Origin: Neocallimastix lanati (nom. inval.)
Lineage: Eukaryota; Neocallimastigomycota; Neocallimastigomycetes; Neocallimastigales; Neocallimastigaceae
DNA length: 64,000 nucleotides
Assembly: GCA_016946835.1 (NCBI GenBank)
Contig: JACVTC010000003.1
Span: 733,501 to 797,500, forward strand
Direction: 5' to 3'
Shown: positions 47,394 to 58,189 of the stretch, piece by piece
Position numbering within the stretch: the first letter of the stretch is position 1
Layout: the number at the start of each line of letters is the position of its first letter
Made by a program: the position numbers and the translations under genes
Notes under the pieces: model-generated
Database searches by the model: none
Told to the model about the DNA's origin: nothing
The model's input: only the letters and a program-made list of their open reading frames with translations

Positions 47394-49032
47394 AAACTAC
47401 TTAGCCTAATTTTAAACACTAATCATTATTAAAATTTACGTATTTTTTTTTTCCTCACATAAAACAGATTTTAATATTATTTATTATTTTCATAGAACAA
47501 TTGGAATTAGTTAGAATAATACATTATAAATAAATGATATATCGATAAAAATTAGGATAATTGCAATTGACACCTTAGTTTAGAAAGTTTAACAAAATTT
47601 GTCAGAAAGAAAATAAAATAAATTAAGTATAATATACATTTATATATTATAATGAACATAATTAACTCCACTGAAGCTTTTAATAAATAATAATATATTC
47701 TAGTATCATCAATTTATGGTTAAAGTATATATTACGAGTTTATTTCATAAGAAAAAGTCTAAAAAGAAGAAAGAAATTTTTTTTTTTTATTATTTTTTTA
47801 TTAGTATAGCTTTCAACATAGAAATTAAAATTTATAAATGAATTGAATTTTTTTACAAATTCACATTTGATCATAGAACATATATTTTTATAATCTGATA
47901 ATACTATTATTACTAATACTATTATTACTTTTATAATCTGATAATACTATTATTACTAATACTATTATTACTTTTATAATCTGATAATACTATTATTACT
48001 AATACTATTATTACTATAAGTATAAAACATATTATTTTCTATCACTTCATTATTTTTTTTTATTTTTCCTGCTCCTTTTTCTTTAAAAAATTTTTTTTCT
48101 TCATGATAAGAACTAAAAAGAAAAAAAATATTTAATTTAAAAATAAATTATAAATAATGAATTTTTATAATTCTAAAAATTAATTAAAAAAAAAAAGTAT
48201 AATAAAAAGTAAAATCATGGTTAGTTGATTGTGTAACATATTGTATAACGCATTTCACAGATCTTATATACATAGATAAATAAAATATAAAATCACCTCT
48301 AAGTATGAAAAATGTAATTATATATTATCTTTTAAAAAAATATTTTAAATGAAGTATTTTAACATAACGAACATATGAGAAGAACAAAAAGATTATCAAA
48401 TATTTTTATTCCTTTTATTATTTTGAAACTTTAATTAATAATAAAAATATAATTTTTTTTTATATTTTTTTTTATTATATTTTAATTTATTTTATTTTAT
48501 TTTATTTATTTATTTTTTTTTGTATAAATATTTAATAGTCGTTATAGCATATTCTGGTTAAATTTTAATCATAAAGAATATATTAGTATAAAACAAATAA
48601 AATAAAAATATAAGATGTGAAGTAATAATTATAATATTCTAAATCTAAAATCATTGAAATGTATATTTTTTATTAATATTTACAAATTAATTTGACTGAA
48701 ATATGCAAATATATAAATATATAAATATATAAAAAAAAAAAAGCATAGATACATATAAAATTATATTACAATTTAAATAATTTTTTTTTTATTTAATATT
48801 TGCATTATATTTTATATATTAAAGATTTATGAATTTAAATTATTACATGTAAAACACTTAGGTATTATTGGTATATATAAAAAAAAAATAGAGAAAAAAA
48901 ATTATGGTATATGTATATTTCATTGATTCAAAAAAGTAATAATAATGAAGAATAATTTTCATTTTTATTTAGTGAGTTAAAAAATCTTTTTTTTTTTTTT
49001 TTTTATCCATTGATACAGATTTAAATTGAAAT
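46218..49032. other. Long intergenic region between convergent genes
   Basis: No gene seen in 2.8 kb. Includes T and A runs facing each other (47,270-47,306 and 47,352-47,390), a 43-bp tandem repeat, and (ATTTT) simple sequence near 48,450-48,530. Confidence 0.6.
47886..48014. repeat. 43-bp tandem repeat, three exact units
   Basis: Unit begins TTTTATAATCTGATAATACT and ends ATTATTAC; copies start at 47,886, 47,929 and 47,972 with exact 43-bp spacing and no visible differences. It is a recent minisatellite. Confidence 0.97.
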
Positions 49033-49899
49033 TTAAAAATCTGATGGTATAACATTAAATAAATGGTAAATTTCATTTTGGTCTAATAAACCAACTTGAG
49101 TTTGACAATATTTACATAATACTGGATAGAAATAATCGTCACTTAATTTTATTTCATTATCAGTGGTTGTCGATTCTTCATTTTCAGATATATTTTCGGA
49201 TTCTTTTGTTATAGAATTCTTTTTATTCTTTTTCTTATTTTTATTTTTATTTTTATTATTTTCTTCTGGTATTCTATATCTTTCAGTTCTATTGACAACA
49301 CAATTTCTAACAAATAAAGCTCTATATTGATTATGATATAATTCATGTCTAAAAAACATTATTTGATTATTTTTATAAAATTAAAAAAAATATATATACA
49401 TATATACATATATATAACATTTTGAAAATATATTAAAATTTATAATTTAACAAGAAAGTAATTATGAATATTTAATCTTTTATGATTTTTAAATATATAT
49501 TTACCTTTGACAATCAAAACAAAGATAGGTAAAACAATATGGACATGTTAAAATTGCATCAGAATTCTTTTTTATAGTACCATTTTTATCTTTATTATAA
49601 AATGAAAAAGTAATTTTTAAATAATATTTATATTAAAAATATATAAAAGATTGGAAAAGAAAAATAATTTAGAAGAAAAAAAAAAAAGATTTAATTATTA
49701 TATATATAATACCTTTTAATGAATGAGTTTTTTTCCTTATCCATTGTTCATTTCTTTCATCTTCATTAGGATCGTACCATTCTACCGATTTGGGGTCAAA
49801 ATTTTCATAAATATCATTAGAATCACTGTCTGAATCATATTCTTCATCTGAATTACCAACATTAAATATCATTTCCTCCTCTTTATTAAATAAACTCAT
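49033..49899 (-). CDS. EAPP-family protein (E2F-associated phosphoprotein)
   Basis: Three exons, 49899-49713, 49589-49505 and 49348-49033, giving 195 aa. The N-terminus is acidic (GNSDEEYDSDSDSNDIYENF). The core reads CPYCFTYLCFDCQRHELYH, then NQYRALFVRNC, the hallmark of the EAPP family (a C-x2-C...C-x2-C-x-R-H zinc-binding-like core followed by YRAMFV-x-NC). A Lys/Asn linker and a C-terminal CKYCQ pair follow, which likely completes the metal site. Animal EAPP is a small nuclear phosphoprotein reported to interact with E2F factors; its role in fungi is unknown. Splice junctions at G|AT and AG|A restore the conserved core exactly, which supports the gene model. Confidence 0.92.
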
Positions 49900-50339
49900 C
49901 TTCTTATTCTTTTTTTTTTTTTAATCTTTTCTTTTCTTTTTTTTATATATATACTTTTTTCTTTTCAATTTTTACAATAATTATTGAGGAAGTTTTATAT
50001 TTAAGAAATGAATTTTATACTAAATTATGTATAAAAATAAAAATTTCGAAAATAAAATAGAAAAATAAAAAATAAAAAATAAAAAATTATTATAATAATT
50101 TTATAATTTATTATAATGTTATTAATTATAATTTATTATTTGGTACATAATATGTAATATTATATATATTATATATATATATTATATATTAAAAATTTTA
50201 AAAAAAAATTTTTTTAATTATTCCTATAATTAGTATTAACATTACAATTAATATTCATTACAGATAAATAAATATTACATATTGAAATATTTTAAAATAA
50301 CTATTATGATAATGATGATGTATATATATCATATTTTAT
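49900..50339. other. Intergenic upstream of the EAPP gene
   Basis: T-rich and TA-rich sequence, presumably the promoter. No gene or repeat of note. Confidence 0.55.
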
Positions 50340-50412
50340 TCGAATATCACTGAAAAGATAGTATTTAGAAAAACCTATATTCTAATCAAGGATTACTACT
50401 TTCTCTATAACA
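50340..50412 (-). mobile_element. Fragment of an older LINE ORF2 (zinc-finger region)
   Basis: Aligns base by base, with few changes, to 63,340-63,405 inside another LINE copy (GAAAAGATAG(T/C)ATTTAGAAAA, CTATAACAACAA). On the minus strand it reads CCYRESSNP, stop, LEYRFF, equivalent to CCYRKNSIPLLEHWF in the other copy, i.e. the C-terminal zinc-knuckle region. It lies directly beyond the poly-A end of the large LINE, so it appears to be old host sequence for that insertion. Confidence 0.7.
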
Positions 50413-50585
50413 ACAATTTTTTTTTATAGCTTTTTTTTTTTTAGACAGGAAGAGAATACACTTCCATAAATTTATTAATTTTATAATAAAAAAAAAATAC
50501 ATGTAGGTGAAAAGTACATTATAAATTAAAAATAAAAATAAAAAATAAAAAAGCTTAAAAATACTATGCATTTCCGCAAGTTGTA

Positions 50586-53126
50586 CTATGAGGGAATTTT
50601 TCCCTTCCTAACAAATAAAAATGAAATAAAACCTATAAGTAACATTTTTAAAATAGATAATGTGGTGTTCACTAAACTCTCCCAGGGTTCATCATTTATT
50701 GAACTACTAGGGCGAGATTCACCCTTCGTAGAAATAGATGATGATCCTGTATTATCAGTATGCCTTATCAGTACGACGTCGACGCTCTTGGTTAAGTTTG
50801 GTAATTTGGAATACCTATCAAATAATAGCTCAAACGAACTACTTATGATAGGTATTGCCCTTGTTAAGAATTCCGCCAAGCCCACAATTTTTGGAACAGG
50901 TGACTCAGATGAACCTTTGAAAAGTAGTTCATTTAATTGTCTCTGTTCCCCACTATCGAAATGTTGCTCATTTAAAACTAAAGCCCCACCAAGAAGGAAC
51001 AAGTATATATAATAATTGATATAATCTTCAAAATCAGAAATAGAGTCATAGGAAGAAAGAGGATTAAACGCTCTAATCTTCCTATGGAATAAAACATAGA
51101 GATCATCGATGAAATTTAAAGAATTCCATCTAAAAGATACAAGAGCATCGCATTTAAAAATCCAATGTTCAAAAGATTGATTACCTTCGCCACAGCAGGG
51201 GCAAGACTTGGGACAATCTTCTGAAACTCTACCCATTCTAATAGCAATAGTAGTATTGCTATTATAACCACAGCGTAAACGTATAATCCACGAAAACCCT
51301 AAGTTGAATTGGGGATATTTTAAGCTAAGCATAATTATAGCTTTATTGCTTGAGAACTTATTACAATTGTAATTTTGACCTTTAATACCTTGAAATTTGG
51401 CAACTGATTTCCAGTAACGTTCTAAAATATCGTCATATTTTTCACATTTATATTTTTTGATTTTTTTATACAGTGTTCTAGATTCTTTAGTCCAGGAATA
51501 ATAATGCATTTTGGGAATAGATTTAATAAAATCCTTTATAATACAGTTTGATTTACTCCATTTTGCAAATGATTTAATCTGTAAGGCTGCGCAGACACCA
51601 GCAATAGGAGGAATGCTTAGATCTCGAGATAAAGCATAAGTACTCATAGTAGAATTATGTCTAATATAGTCATTGTCTTCTGAACTTGTTTTACCATTTT
51701 TAGAGAATGAGCCGATACACCAAAATAGACCAGTATTAATTAATGTTTGAATTCTGGCCGTTCTAGATTTGTTTGAACCAAGTAAAGGAGAATAATAAAT
51801 TACTTTACTAATAACAAAGGATTGAAGAACTTTTTTCTTGTATGCAATAGGGATAAGTTTATTTGAGAGGAAATGTGTATATGAAAGAAGGGATTTTCTA
51901 ACTTTAAAATGCATGTGAGATATAATGTGTTCTAGTAAGAGATCATCAGAAAAAGGAATACCAAGATAAATATAACTAGACACTTTAGGAATAGCATTCA
52001 TTCCTAAATAGAAGGTTGGATCACTATAGTTTGGAGGAGATTGGAAGTTCATTGGTTTTATAACCATAGTTGCACATTTTTCAATACCAAAAGTCATTTC
52101 ATTTAAATTAGCCCATCTATGTACCTTTTTTAATAATTTTTCTAAATTTTTTGCACTTGGAGCAATGAGAACAACATCATCAGCAAAGAGTTCACTACAA
52201 CATTTTTTTCTTCCAATACTAACACCATATTTTTCACAATCATTTAATATATCATTGATGAATAAATTGAATAAGATCGGAGATAATGGACAACCTTGAC
52301 GAACACCTCTTTTAATAGGAAATTCATTTGATAACATTGAAGCAAATCGAGCACGAGCCTTAGATGAAATATATAAATTACATAGAAAATCAAAACATTT
52401 ACCACGTACTCCATAATGATATAATTTAGTAAGAATGTTAAAAATAGGAACTGAATCATAAGCTTTTTTAAGATCTAAAACGGCTAAATATGTGAATTTT
52501 CCTTGAAATTTTCTTCTTTGGCATATTTCTCTAACGGAAATGAATAAACTAATGCATTCTTCACGGTTGCGAAAGCCAAATTGTTCAGGTCTAATGAAAT
52601 TGTGTGAGAGTGCGTAAGTAGATATTCTATCTGTTATAATTTTTGAAATGATTTTCAGTCCAACATTAATGAGAGAAATACCTCGATAATTACTACAATC
52701 TGATAGGTCACCTTTCTTAGGGATTGATACAATAGAAGCTGAGTTCCATTTTTTAGGAAAAGACCCATTCCATATTTTATTAAAAATCAATTTAAGACAC
52801 TTTCCAGCAGCAGGATGTGTTTCTAGTAATTCTTCATTGCAAAGCAGAGCTTTGTAGAATTCAATCGGGATACCATCTGGGCCGGGTGCTTTGTTGTTTT
52901 TCATAGATGAAATAGTTTTTTTAATATCGTCAATCGTAATGGGATCGTTGATATTCCAGGTAGAGGATCTAAGACTAATATTCCTTAAAGCATGGATCCA
53001 GAAGTTACGATTAAGGCTGTGACCTGAGGGATCAGAAGCTAGACCTTTATAATATAAAATTATTAAAAGTGCGTTAGAAGCAATAGCCTCTAACTTTTCC
53101 CATCCCTCGATAATAACACCACGTCC
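50586..53126 (-). CDS. LINE ORF2 protein: reverse transcriptase and C-terminal zinc knuckle
   Basis: Open from the stop at 50,586 through 52,904 (772 aa from the first Met, MKNNKAPGPDG) and in the same frame up to the nested insertion; Trp-rich linker WNINDPITIDDIKKTISS lies just upstream. RT blocks: KNNKAPGPDGIPIEFYK, PKKWNSASIVSIPKKGD, SNYRGISLINVGLKIISKI, RPEQFGFR, LAVLDLKKAYDSV, RGVRQGCPLSPILFN, and the catalytic FADDVV (YxDD box variant). After the thumb comes a Cys-His knuckle, CPCCGEGNQSFEHWIFKC, of the zf-RVT type. I see no RNase H domain. The RT looks intact, so the protein may be translatable, but without its 5' part the element cannot be autonomous. Clade (Tad/L1-like) is undecided. 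Confidence 0.93.
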   Translation of the reverse strand, partial: GRGVIIEGWEKLEAIASNALLIILYYKGLASDPSGHSLNRNFWIHALRNISLRSSTWNINDPITIDDIKKTISSMKNNKAPGPDGIPIEFYKALLCNEELLETHPAAGKCLKLIFNKIWNGSFPKKWNSASIVSIPKKGDLSDCSNYRGISLINVGLKIISKIITDRISTYALSHNFIRPEQFGFRNREECISLFISVREICQRRKFQGKFTYLAVLDLKKAYDSVPIFNILTKLYHYGVRGKCFDFLCNLYISSKARARFASMLSNEFPIKRGVRQGCPLSPILFNLFINDILNDCEKYGVSIGRKKCCSELFADDVVLIAPSAKNLEKLLKKVHRWANLNEMTFGIEKCATMVIKPMNFQSPPNYSDPTFYLGMNAIPKVSSYIYLGIPFSDDLLLEHIISHMHFKVRKSLLSYTHFLSNKLIPIAYKKKVLQSFVISKVIYYSPLLGSNKSRTARIQTLINTGLFWCIGSFSKNGKTSSEDNDYIRHNSTMSTYALSRDLSIPPIAGVCAALQIKSFAKWSKSNCIIKDFIKSIPKMHYYSWTKESRTLYKKIKKYKCEKYDDILERYWKSVAKFQGIKGQNYNCNKFSSNKAIIMLSLKYPQFNLGFSWIIRLRCGYNSNTTIAIRMGRVSEDCPKSCPCCGEGNQSFEHWIFKCDALVSFRWNSLNFIDDLYVLFHRKIRAFNPLSSYDSISDFEDYINYYIYLFLLGGALVLNEQHFDSGEQRQLNELLFKGSSESPVPKIVGLAEFLTRAIPIISSSFELLFDRYSKLPNLTKSVDVVLIRHTDNTGSSSISTKGESRPSSSINDEPWESLVNTTLSILKMLLIGFISFLFVRKGKIPS

Positions 53127-53136
53127 ATTATTGTGA

Positions 53137-53183
<47 letters not shown>

Positions 53184-53291
53184 GGCAGCAAACTTGTTTC
53201 ATCTTTATTAATTAAATATTTGATAAAATACATGTAATAAAATAATAAAAAAAGATAAAAAAATAAACAAAAAATAAAATTATTGTGAATA
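53127..53291 (-). mobile_element. Nested LINE 3' end with 13-bp target-site duplication
   Basis: A 139-bp insertion (53,140-53,278): a ~40-nt T run followed by GGCAGCAAACTTG...ATCTTTATTAATT...AAAATACATG, which matches the 3' UTR pattern of the LINE copies at 62.4 kb and 10.0 kb. It is flanked by ATTATTGTGAATA at 53,127-53,139 and again at 53,279-53,291. Removing it joins the host ORF2 frame without a shift. It is a short, strongly 5'-truncated insertion into the older LINE. Confidence 0.92.
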
Positions 53292-53363
53292 ATAATTTCA
53301 GTATTAGTGTTATCAACCAAATCTGTATCTGTCATTTCACCAGTATTAATGTTTGAATTCTAG
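53292..53363 (-). mobile_element. 5' end of the LINE copy and junction with another ORF2 fragment
   Basis: Minus strand 53,335-53,292 continues the ORF2 frame (MTDTDLVDNTNTEIIIHNN). Just outside, 53,339-53,363 is nearly identical to an internal part of ORF2 (51,730-51,758): CCAGTATTAAT...TAATGTTTGAATTCT, with a 4-base difference. So sequence from two unlinked positions of the same protein-coding region abuts here. Confidence 0.6.
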
Positions 53364-54167
53364 CTTTTTTTTTTTTTTTTTTTGTTCAAAAAAAAAAAAA
53401 AAAAAATATTTTATAAACTATAAAATTTTTAAAAATTAAGAATTTAAAAAAATTCAAAAAAGTTTTTTTTTGATTGCGCAGTAATAAATTCTCGGTATAT
53501 CTATAAAATAATAATAATACTGATTAAATTTCAAAAAATAACATAATCACATGTAATATATATACACAAAACCACACATATAATAAATATTTTTAAATTC
53601 TCTTCCATGGATAAAAGATATAAATATATATATATATTTTTTTTTTGCTTTTTAATGTTTTTTGATAATATTTTTTATTTAATAATTTACAACAAAGAAT
53701 ATATATTATTAATAGATATATTATAAAATCAAATATATTTAAATAATAAATAAAATAATAAGTTTCTTTTGATATTAATAATTCATTAAAAATGATAATG
53801 ATATGAAATATAAAAAGAAAAAAAAAACTTTTTTTTTTTTTTTAAAAAATATATTAATAAATACTTATATATATTTATAAAACTCTTTTTAATCAAATGA
53901 ATTTTATTTCTATATATATACATTTATTAATATTTGTTTTAGTTTTTCTTATTTTTATACTTCGATATTAATAACTTATTAAAAAATTTCAATATTTTAT
54001 AAATAAAGAATATTAAATATAATGATTCGCGATACTAAATAGTTTTAATATTGTTCTAAAAAAAAAAAAATAAATAAATAAATATTATTTATTTTCTTTT
54101 TTATTTTAAACCAATAATTATTTAACTATTTCATTAATTTACAAAAAAAAAATAAGTATAATCATGT
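53364..54167. other. Intergenic, no gene seen
   Basis: A/T runs and TA tracts between the LINE and the 3' end of the TMEM198-like gene. Confidence 0.6.
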
Positions 54168-55094
54168 TTACTCTTTGTGATTATTGTAGGTGATGAATTG
54201 TACAATCCAACCTAAAATAGCAACGACAAGAGAAGCAATAACCATAGAACGAACAGCTAAACTACTGTGGAAAGTAGCAAAGCTCTTACTATCATACATA
54301 GTTTGTAATGCCTTAGCTAAACCTGTATTAATAATTGTATCAATACCATAGAACATCATGTATGAACCAGCAAGACCAGTAGCAATAATGATAATTGGTA
54401 CTTCGCAAACAAAGATCAAAATGATTAAAATTATAGATATGATAACAGTTAAAAGAACTGGGTTAATCTTGTTGGCAATTTCTGGAACAAAGGCAATAAG
54501 AATAGCAGTTAAACCATAACCAGCTAATACACCAAGAATACAAAGTGATACCTTGTAGGCACAAATGGCAATAGTACCAAAAATGATACCTACAATAACA
54601 GCACAAATATAGAAAGCAATATCACTAATATCACTCCAAACACTACCAAGAATTGACTTTGTTACGAAAACACCAGCAGCAAAACCAATAAAGAAAATAA
54701 TCTTATTGTAGAATTGATGACCAAAGAAGCAAATACAGAAACCAGAAATAACAGCTAAGGCACCAACAATCTTTTGAATGGCCTTTTGTTTATCTATTTA
54801 AAAATAAATATATATATAATAAATATAAATATTATATTAATAAATTATTAATATTTTCTAATAATAATAACAAAATAAAAATAAATATATATAAAAATAT
54901 TATTTTCCTAATTTTTTTTCTACTTTTAATAAATATTAATTTTGATATTTACTTCCTTCAACGTCAACTTCATCTCTTTTTAATACAATTGGTAAAGCTT
55001 CAGCAACATTATTTAAGAAAAGACCAAAGAATATAAGAATATATCCATAAATCTTTGGTGCAATCTTATTGTTAATAGAAGTAACTTTCATCAT
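54168..55094 (-). CDS. TMEM198/TM7SF3-like multi-pass membrane protein (DUF4203-type)
   Basis: Two exons, 55094-54953 and 54793-54168, give 255 aa. Almost all of it is hydrophobic. After an N-terminal helix (IAPKIYGYILIFFGLFLNN) comes a short charged stretch (KRDEVDVEGNKQKA), then a run of about seven helices rich in Gly and small residues (IVGALAVISGFCICFFGHQF, FFIGFAAGVFVTKSILG, IVGIIFGTIAICAYKVSLC, VLAGYGLTAILIAFVPE, PVLLTVIISIILIILIFV, GSYMMFYGID) and a final helix before the tail YNNHKE. The repeated G-F/Y-x-G helices and the GSxxxxxGID pattern fit TMEM198-type proteins (DUF4203), whose function in fungi is unknown. Two adjacent ATGs exist; the first is used here. Confidence 0.8.
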
Positions 55095-56169
55095 TTTTAT
55101 TATTTTATAAATATCTTTTTTAATAAAATTGAAATTTATTTAACTTTTTACTATTTATTCTATTTAACTATTAATATTAATACTTTTCCAATATATATTA
55201 CTGTTTTATTTATTCTATATATGAATAAGTATTATAAAAAATATCTGATTAACTTTTTATTTTGTTTTTAGAATTGCTATTTTTTTTATGGCTATTTAAA
55301 ATAATTTTTCTTTGTTATATATTTAACTTTTTATATTTACTATTAAAATATATCTTTTTCAAAGTAATTTTTGTTATATATATAAAAGTTCTTTTTTAAA
55401 AAAATTATTTGTTTATTCAATTAGAATAAATATTTTTAAAAAAAAAATTTTTTTGTTGTCGTTTTAAACTATAATATTTATATTATATTTTTCAAAGAAC
55501 TAAAAAATTTTTTAAAAGCAAAATATTTTGTATTTATATATAATTTTTTTTTCTATATTAATATTATATTTGATTTTTATTGATAACTAAAATATAAAAT
55601 ATTTATATATGTATCATTATTATTATACATTATACTACTTAATATATGAATATAATTTATATATAAATATAATTTACAGTATAGTAATAATATATTAGAA
55701 TTGAATAAAAATTAAAAAAAAAAATACAATAGGAATAAAAAGAAAAATCCTCTCCTAATAATAATTTAATATTTAAATTAAAAAATTTTAATTAATATAT
55801 TATCAATATATTTTATTATATATAATATGTTTGAAAAATAACATTAATAAATAAAAATAATAATAACAATTTAGTATAAATTAAGATTCATATTAAATAA
55901 TTATTTTTATTTAATAACTAATAGATTATAATATATAATATATTTCAAATACTATATTTAATATAGCCATTTTTTATTTATTTACTTATATATATTTATT
56001 TATTTACTTATTTATTTATTTATATTTACTTAGTATGTGAATTTAAATTATTAATATATTATTAATATTTAAGTAAAAAGTTCTTTTAAGAATTATTTAT
56101 ATAATTAAATAAATAAATAATAAATAATAAATAATTATAAATAATAAAAAGAGCATTTATTAATAAATA
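55095..56169. other. Intergenic upstream of TMEM198-like gene
   Basis: AT-rich with no open frames of note; must contain the promoter. Confidence 0.55.
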
Positions 56170-56755
56170 ATTAATAATTAAATAGTAAATAATAAATAAT
56201 AAATAATAAATAATAAATAATAAATAATAAATAATAAATAATAAATAATAAATAATAAATAATAAATAATAAATAATAAATAATAAATAATGGAATAATA
56301 AATGATGGAATAATAAATAATGGAATAATAAATAATAAATAATAAATAATAAATAATTGAATAATAAATAATAAATAATTGAATAATAATTACAATAATG
56401 AATAATAAATAAATAAAAGATTTCTTAGGTTTTCTAAATAAGCCCTTTTTTTTATTATTTATTCTATTGAAGTTTACACATAAAAGTATATTAATTTTAA
56501 ATTAAATCATTATTGGCATTTTATATTGCACCAATATATTTTCAATGTATTTATTTATTTATTATTCAATGTATTTATTTATTATTTAATATTATTTATT
56601 ATTTATTATTTATTATTTATTATTTATTATTTATTATTTATTATTTATTATTTATTATTTATTATTTATTATTTATTATTTATTATTTATTATTTATATT
56701 TATTATTTATTATTTATTATTTATTATTTATTATTTACTATTTAATTATTAATTA
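56170..56755. repeat. Facing heptamer arrays (AATAAAT)n and (ATTTATT)n
   Basis: A period-7 array AATAAAT runs 56,184-56,300, with broken units to about 56,400. Its reverse complement ATTTATT runs 56,590-56,750. The two arms are separated by about 200-290 bp of ordinary sequence and could fold into a long hairpin. The overlapping plus-strand frames are repeat artefacts. Confidence 0.9.
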
Positions 56756-56934
56756 TTTATTTTAGATTAGGAATAAACTTTATTTAATAATATTTATTAT
56801 AAAATGAAAGAATTTTTTTTTTACATTAGTGTTAAAAAAATTGATAATGTGTTTCATTTTCAGAATGTTGCATTTTTGCCATGTGACTTTTATATAATTG
56901 TAATTTAATGAAAAAAATATTGTTAAAGAGGTAA

Positions 56935-57740
56935 AGAAATTGAGAATTTTTTATGATATTCAAAAATCCAAATTTAATAATCTTCCAATTTCACTATTCC
57001 AAGAAAAATTATTTATTGAATATAATGAAAATATATTTGCAGATGGTTCTTTTTTATTACACTTAAATTTAGTGATCAAGGGTTCATTACTAGAATTTAC
57101 ATTAAAGATTTTAAATAGTTTTTATACTATTTTCTTTTTTCGGTATTAAAAAATAAAGAACAAGCTACTTTAGAGGTGTTATTTAAAAAAATATAAAAAA
57201 AAAATCGCTAATAAATAAAGTAATAGCAATAATACTATTATTACTCCAAAAAAAAAAAAAAAAAAAAAAAATTCATTGTGATTTCGAAAAAGGAGTATCT
57301 AATGCAGAAAAAAAAAAATTCTTAATATGAATATTAAATACTATTCTTGGCACTATATATTAGAGTTAAAAAAATTAAACTATGTTATAATAAAGATAAA
57401 TATAATAATATATATATTTATTATAAAATGATTTAGAACTTACCTTTCTTAAATCCTGGATATATAATTGAATTTTTGAAATTTTTTAGAATATTTCTTT
57501 TTTTAAAAAAAAAAATATTTAAAAAATTAATAGATCATATAACAAATAATGCGTCAGAATTCTTTTAATTATTTAAATAATTTATTTCTATGCAAACTTT
57601 CTTTTTATAAATTAATATATGAATTAAAACAAGAAAAATTAATTGATAACTGAAGACCAAGAAGTGATATTGTCGAATTATGGTTTAAATGTTTAATTAA
57701 TTTAAATAATATAAATACGGATTTGTAATAAATGACAGAG
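56935..57740 (+). pseudogene. Mutator-like (MULE) transposase relic
   Basis: Broken frames on the plus strand follow the MULE transposase order. FNNLPISLFQEKLFIEYNENIFADGSF gives the first catalytic Asp context (fl-x-DGTF). Then, in shifted frames, FSVLKNKEQATLEVLFKKI (the FaLLpnKt-x-x-tY-x-x-LF segment) and IHCDFEKGVSNAEKKKF (the tDFE-x-a second Asp segment) at about 57,130-57,320. Downstream come LNPGYIIEF and KLIYELKQEKLIDN with RPRSDIVELWFKCL. The frame is interrupted by stops and a 29-nt A run, so it is dead. Terminal inverted repeats were not found. Assignment rests on motif order seen by eye. Confidence 0.6.
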
Positions 57741-58189
57741 TAATGATCAAAATGAAAAAGATTCTCAGAATTCTGTCGAAATTATTATTATTAATAATTA
57801 AAATTATTTTTAATTTAAAATCTAAAATTTTAATATTTTTTAAAAAATTTAATTTAAAAAAAAAAAAAAATAAAAAATTTTAAAATATATAATTGCGTCA
57901 ATCTCGTCATGTAATTTTTATTTTTATTTTTATATTTTTATAAATAATACTCTAAAACAAAAGTTTTCTATTAGAATGTATAATAAAAATAATATTAAAT
58001 ATTTTTATTAATAACTTTTATATCTATATTGTTAATTTTATAAATACTATAAAATTAATAAACATAAAAGGTTAAAATTTTTATTTTTAAATAATAATAA
58101 TTTATTTTTAAATAATATTTAAAGAATGCTTTTTTTTTATATGTTCAAGAATATTTAAAGAATTTTTTTTTGTATATTTTAAAGATAGA
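57741..58189. other. Intergenic, no gene seen
   Basis: A/T runs only. Confidence 0.5.

Larger units (their letters stand above)
50413..53338 (-). mobile_element. Non-LTR retrotransposon (LINE), 5'-truncated, ORF2 largely intact
   Basis: Minus-strand LINE. The 3' end is at low coordinate: A-rich tail region (50,413-50,442 read as T runs), 3' UTR to 50,585, then ORF2 from 50,586 upward. Its GC content and codon use are visibly higher than in the surrounding genes. The 5' part (endonuclease, any ORF1) is missing: sequence recognisable as ORF2 stops near 53,338. A second LINE end interrupts it at 53,140-53,278. Related, more decayed copies lie at 59-62 kb and 62.4-64 kb. Confidence 0.93.

Noticed and set aside
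50566-51012. 148-aa plus-strand frame
   Set aside because: Antisense to the LINE ORF2 C-terminus, which has clear protein motifs on the minus strand.
56513-56765. Two overlapping 79-aa Tyr/Leu/Ile frames
   Set aside because: Translations of the ATTTATT heptamer array.
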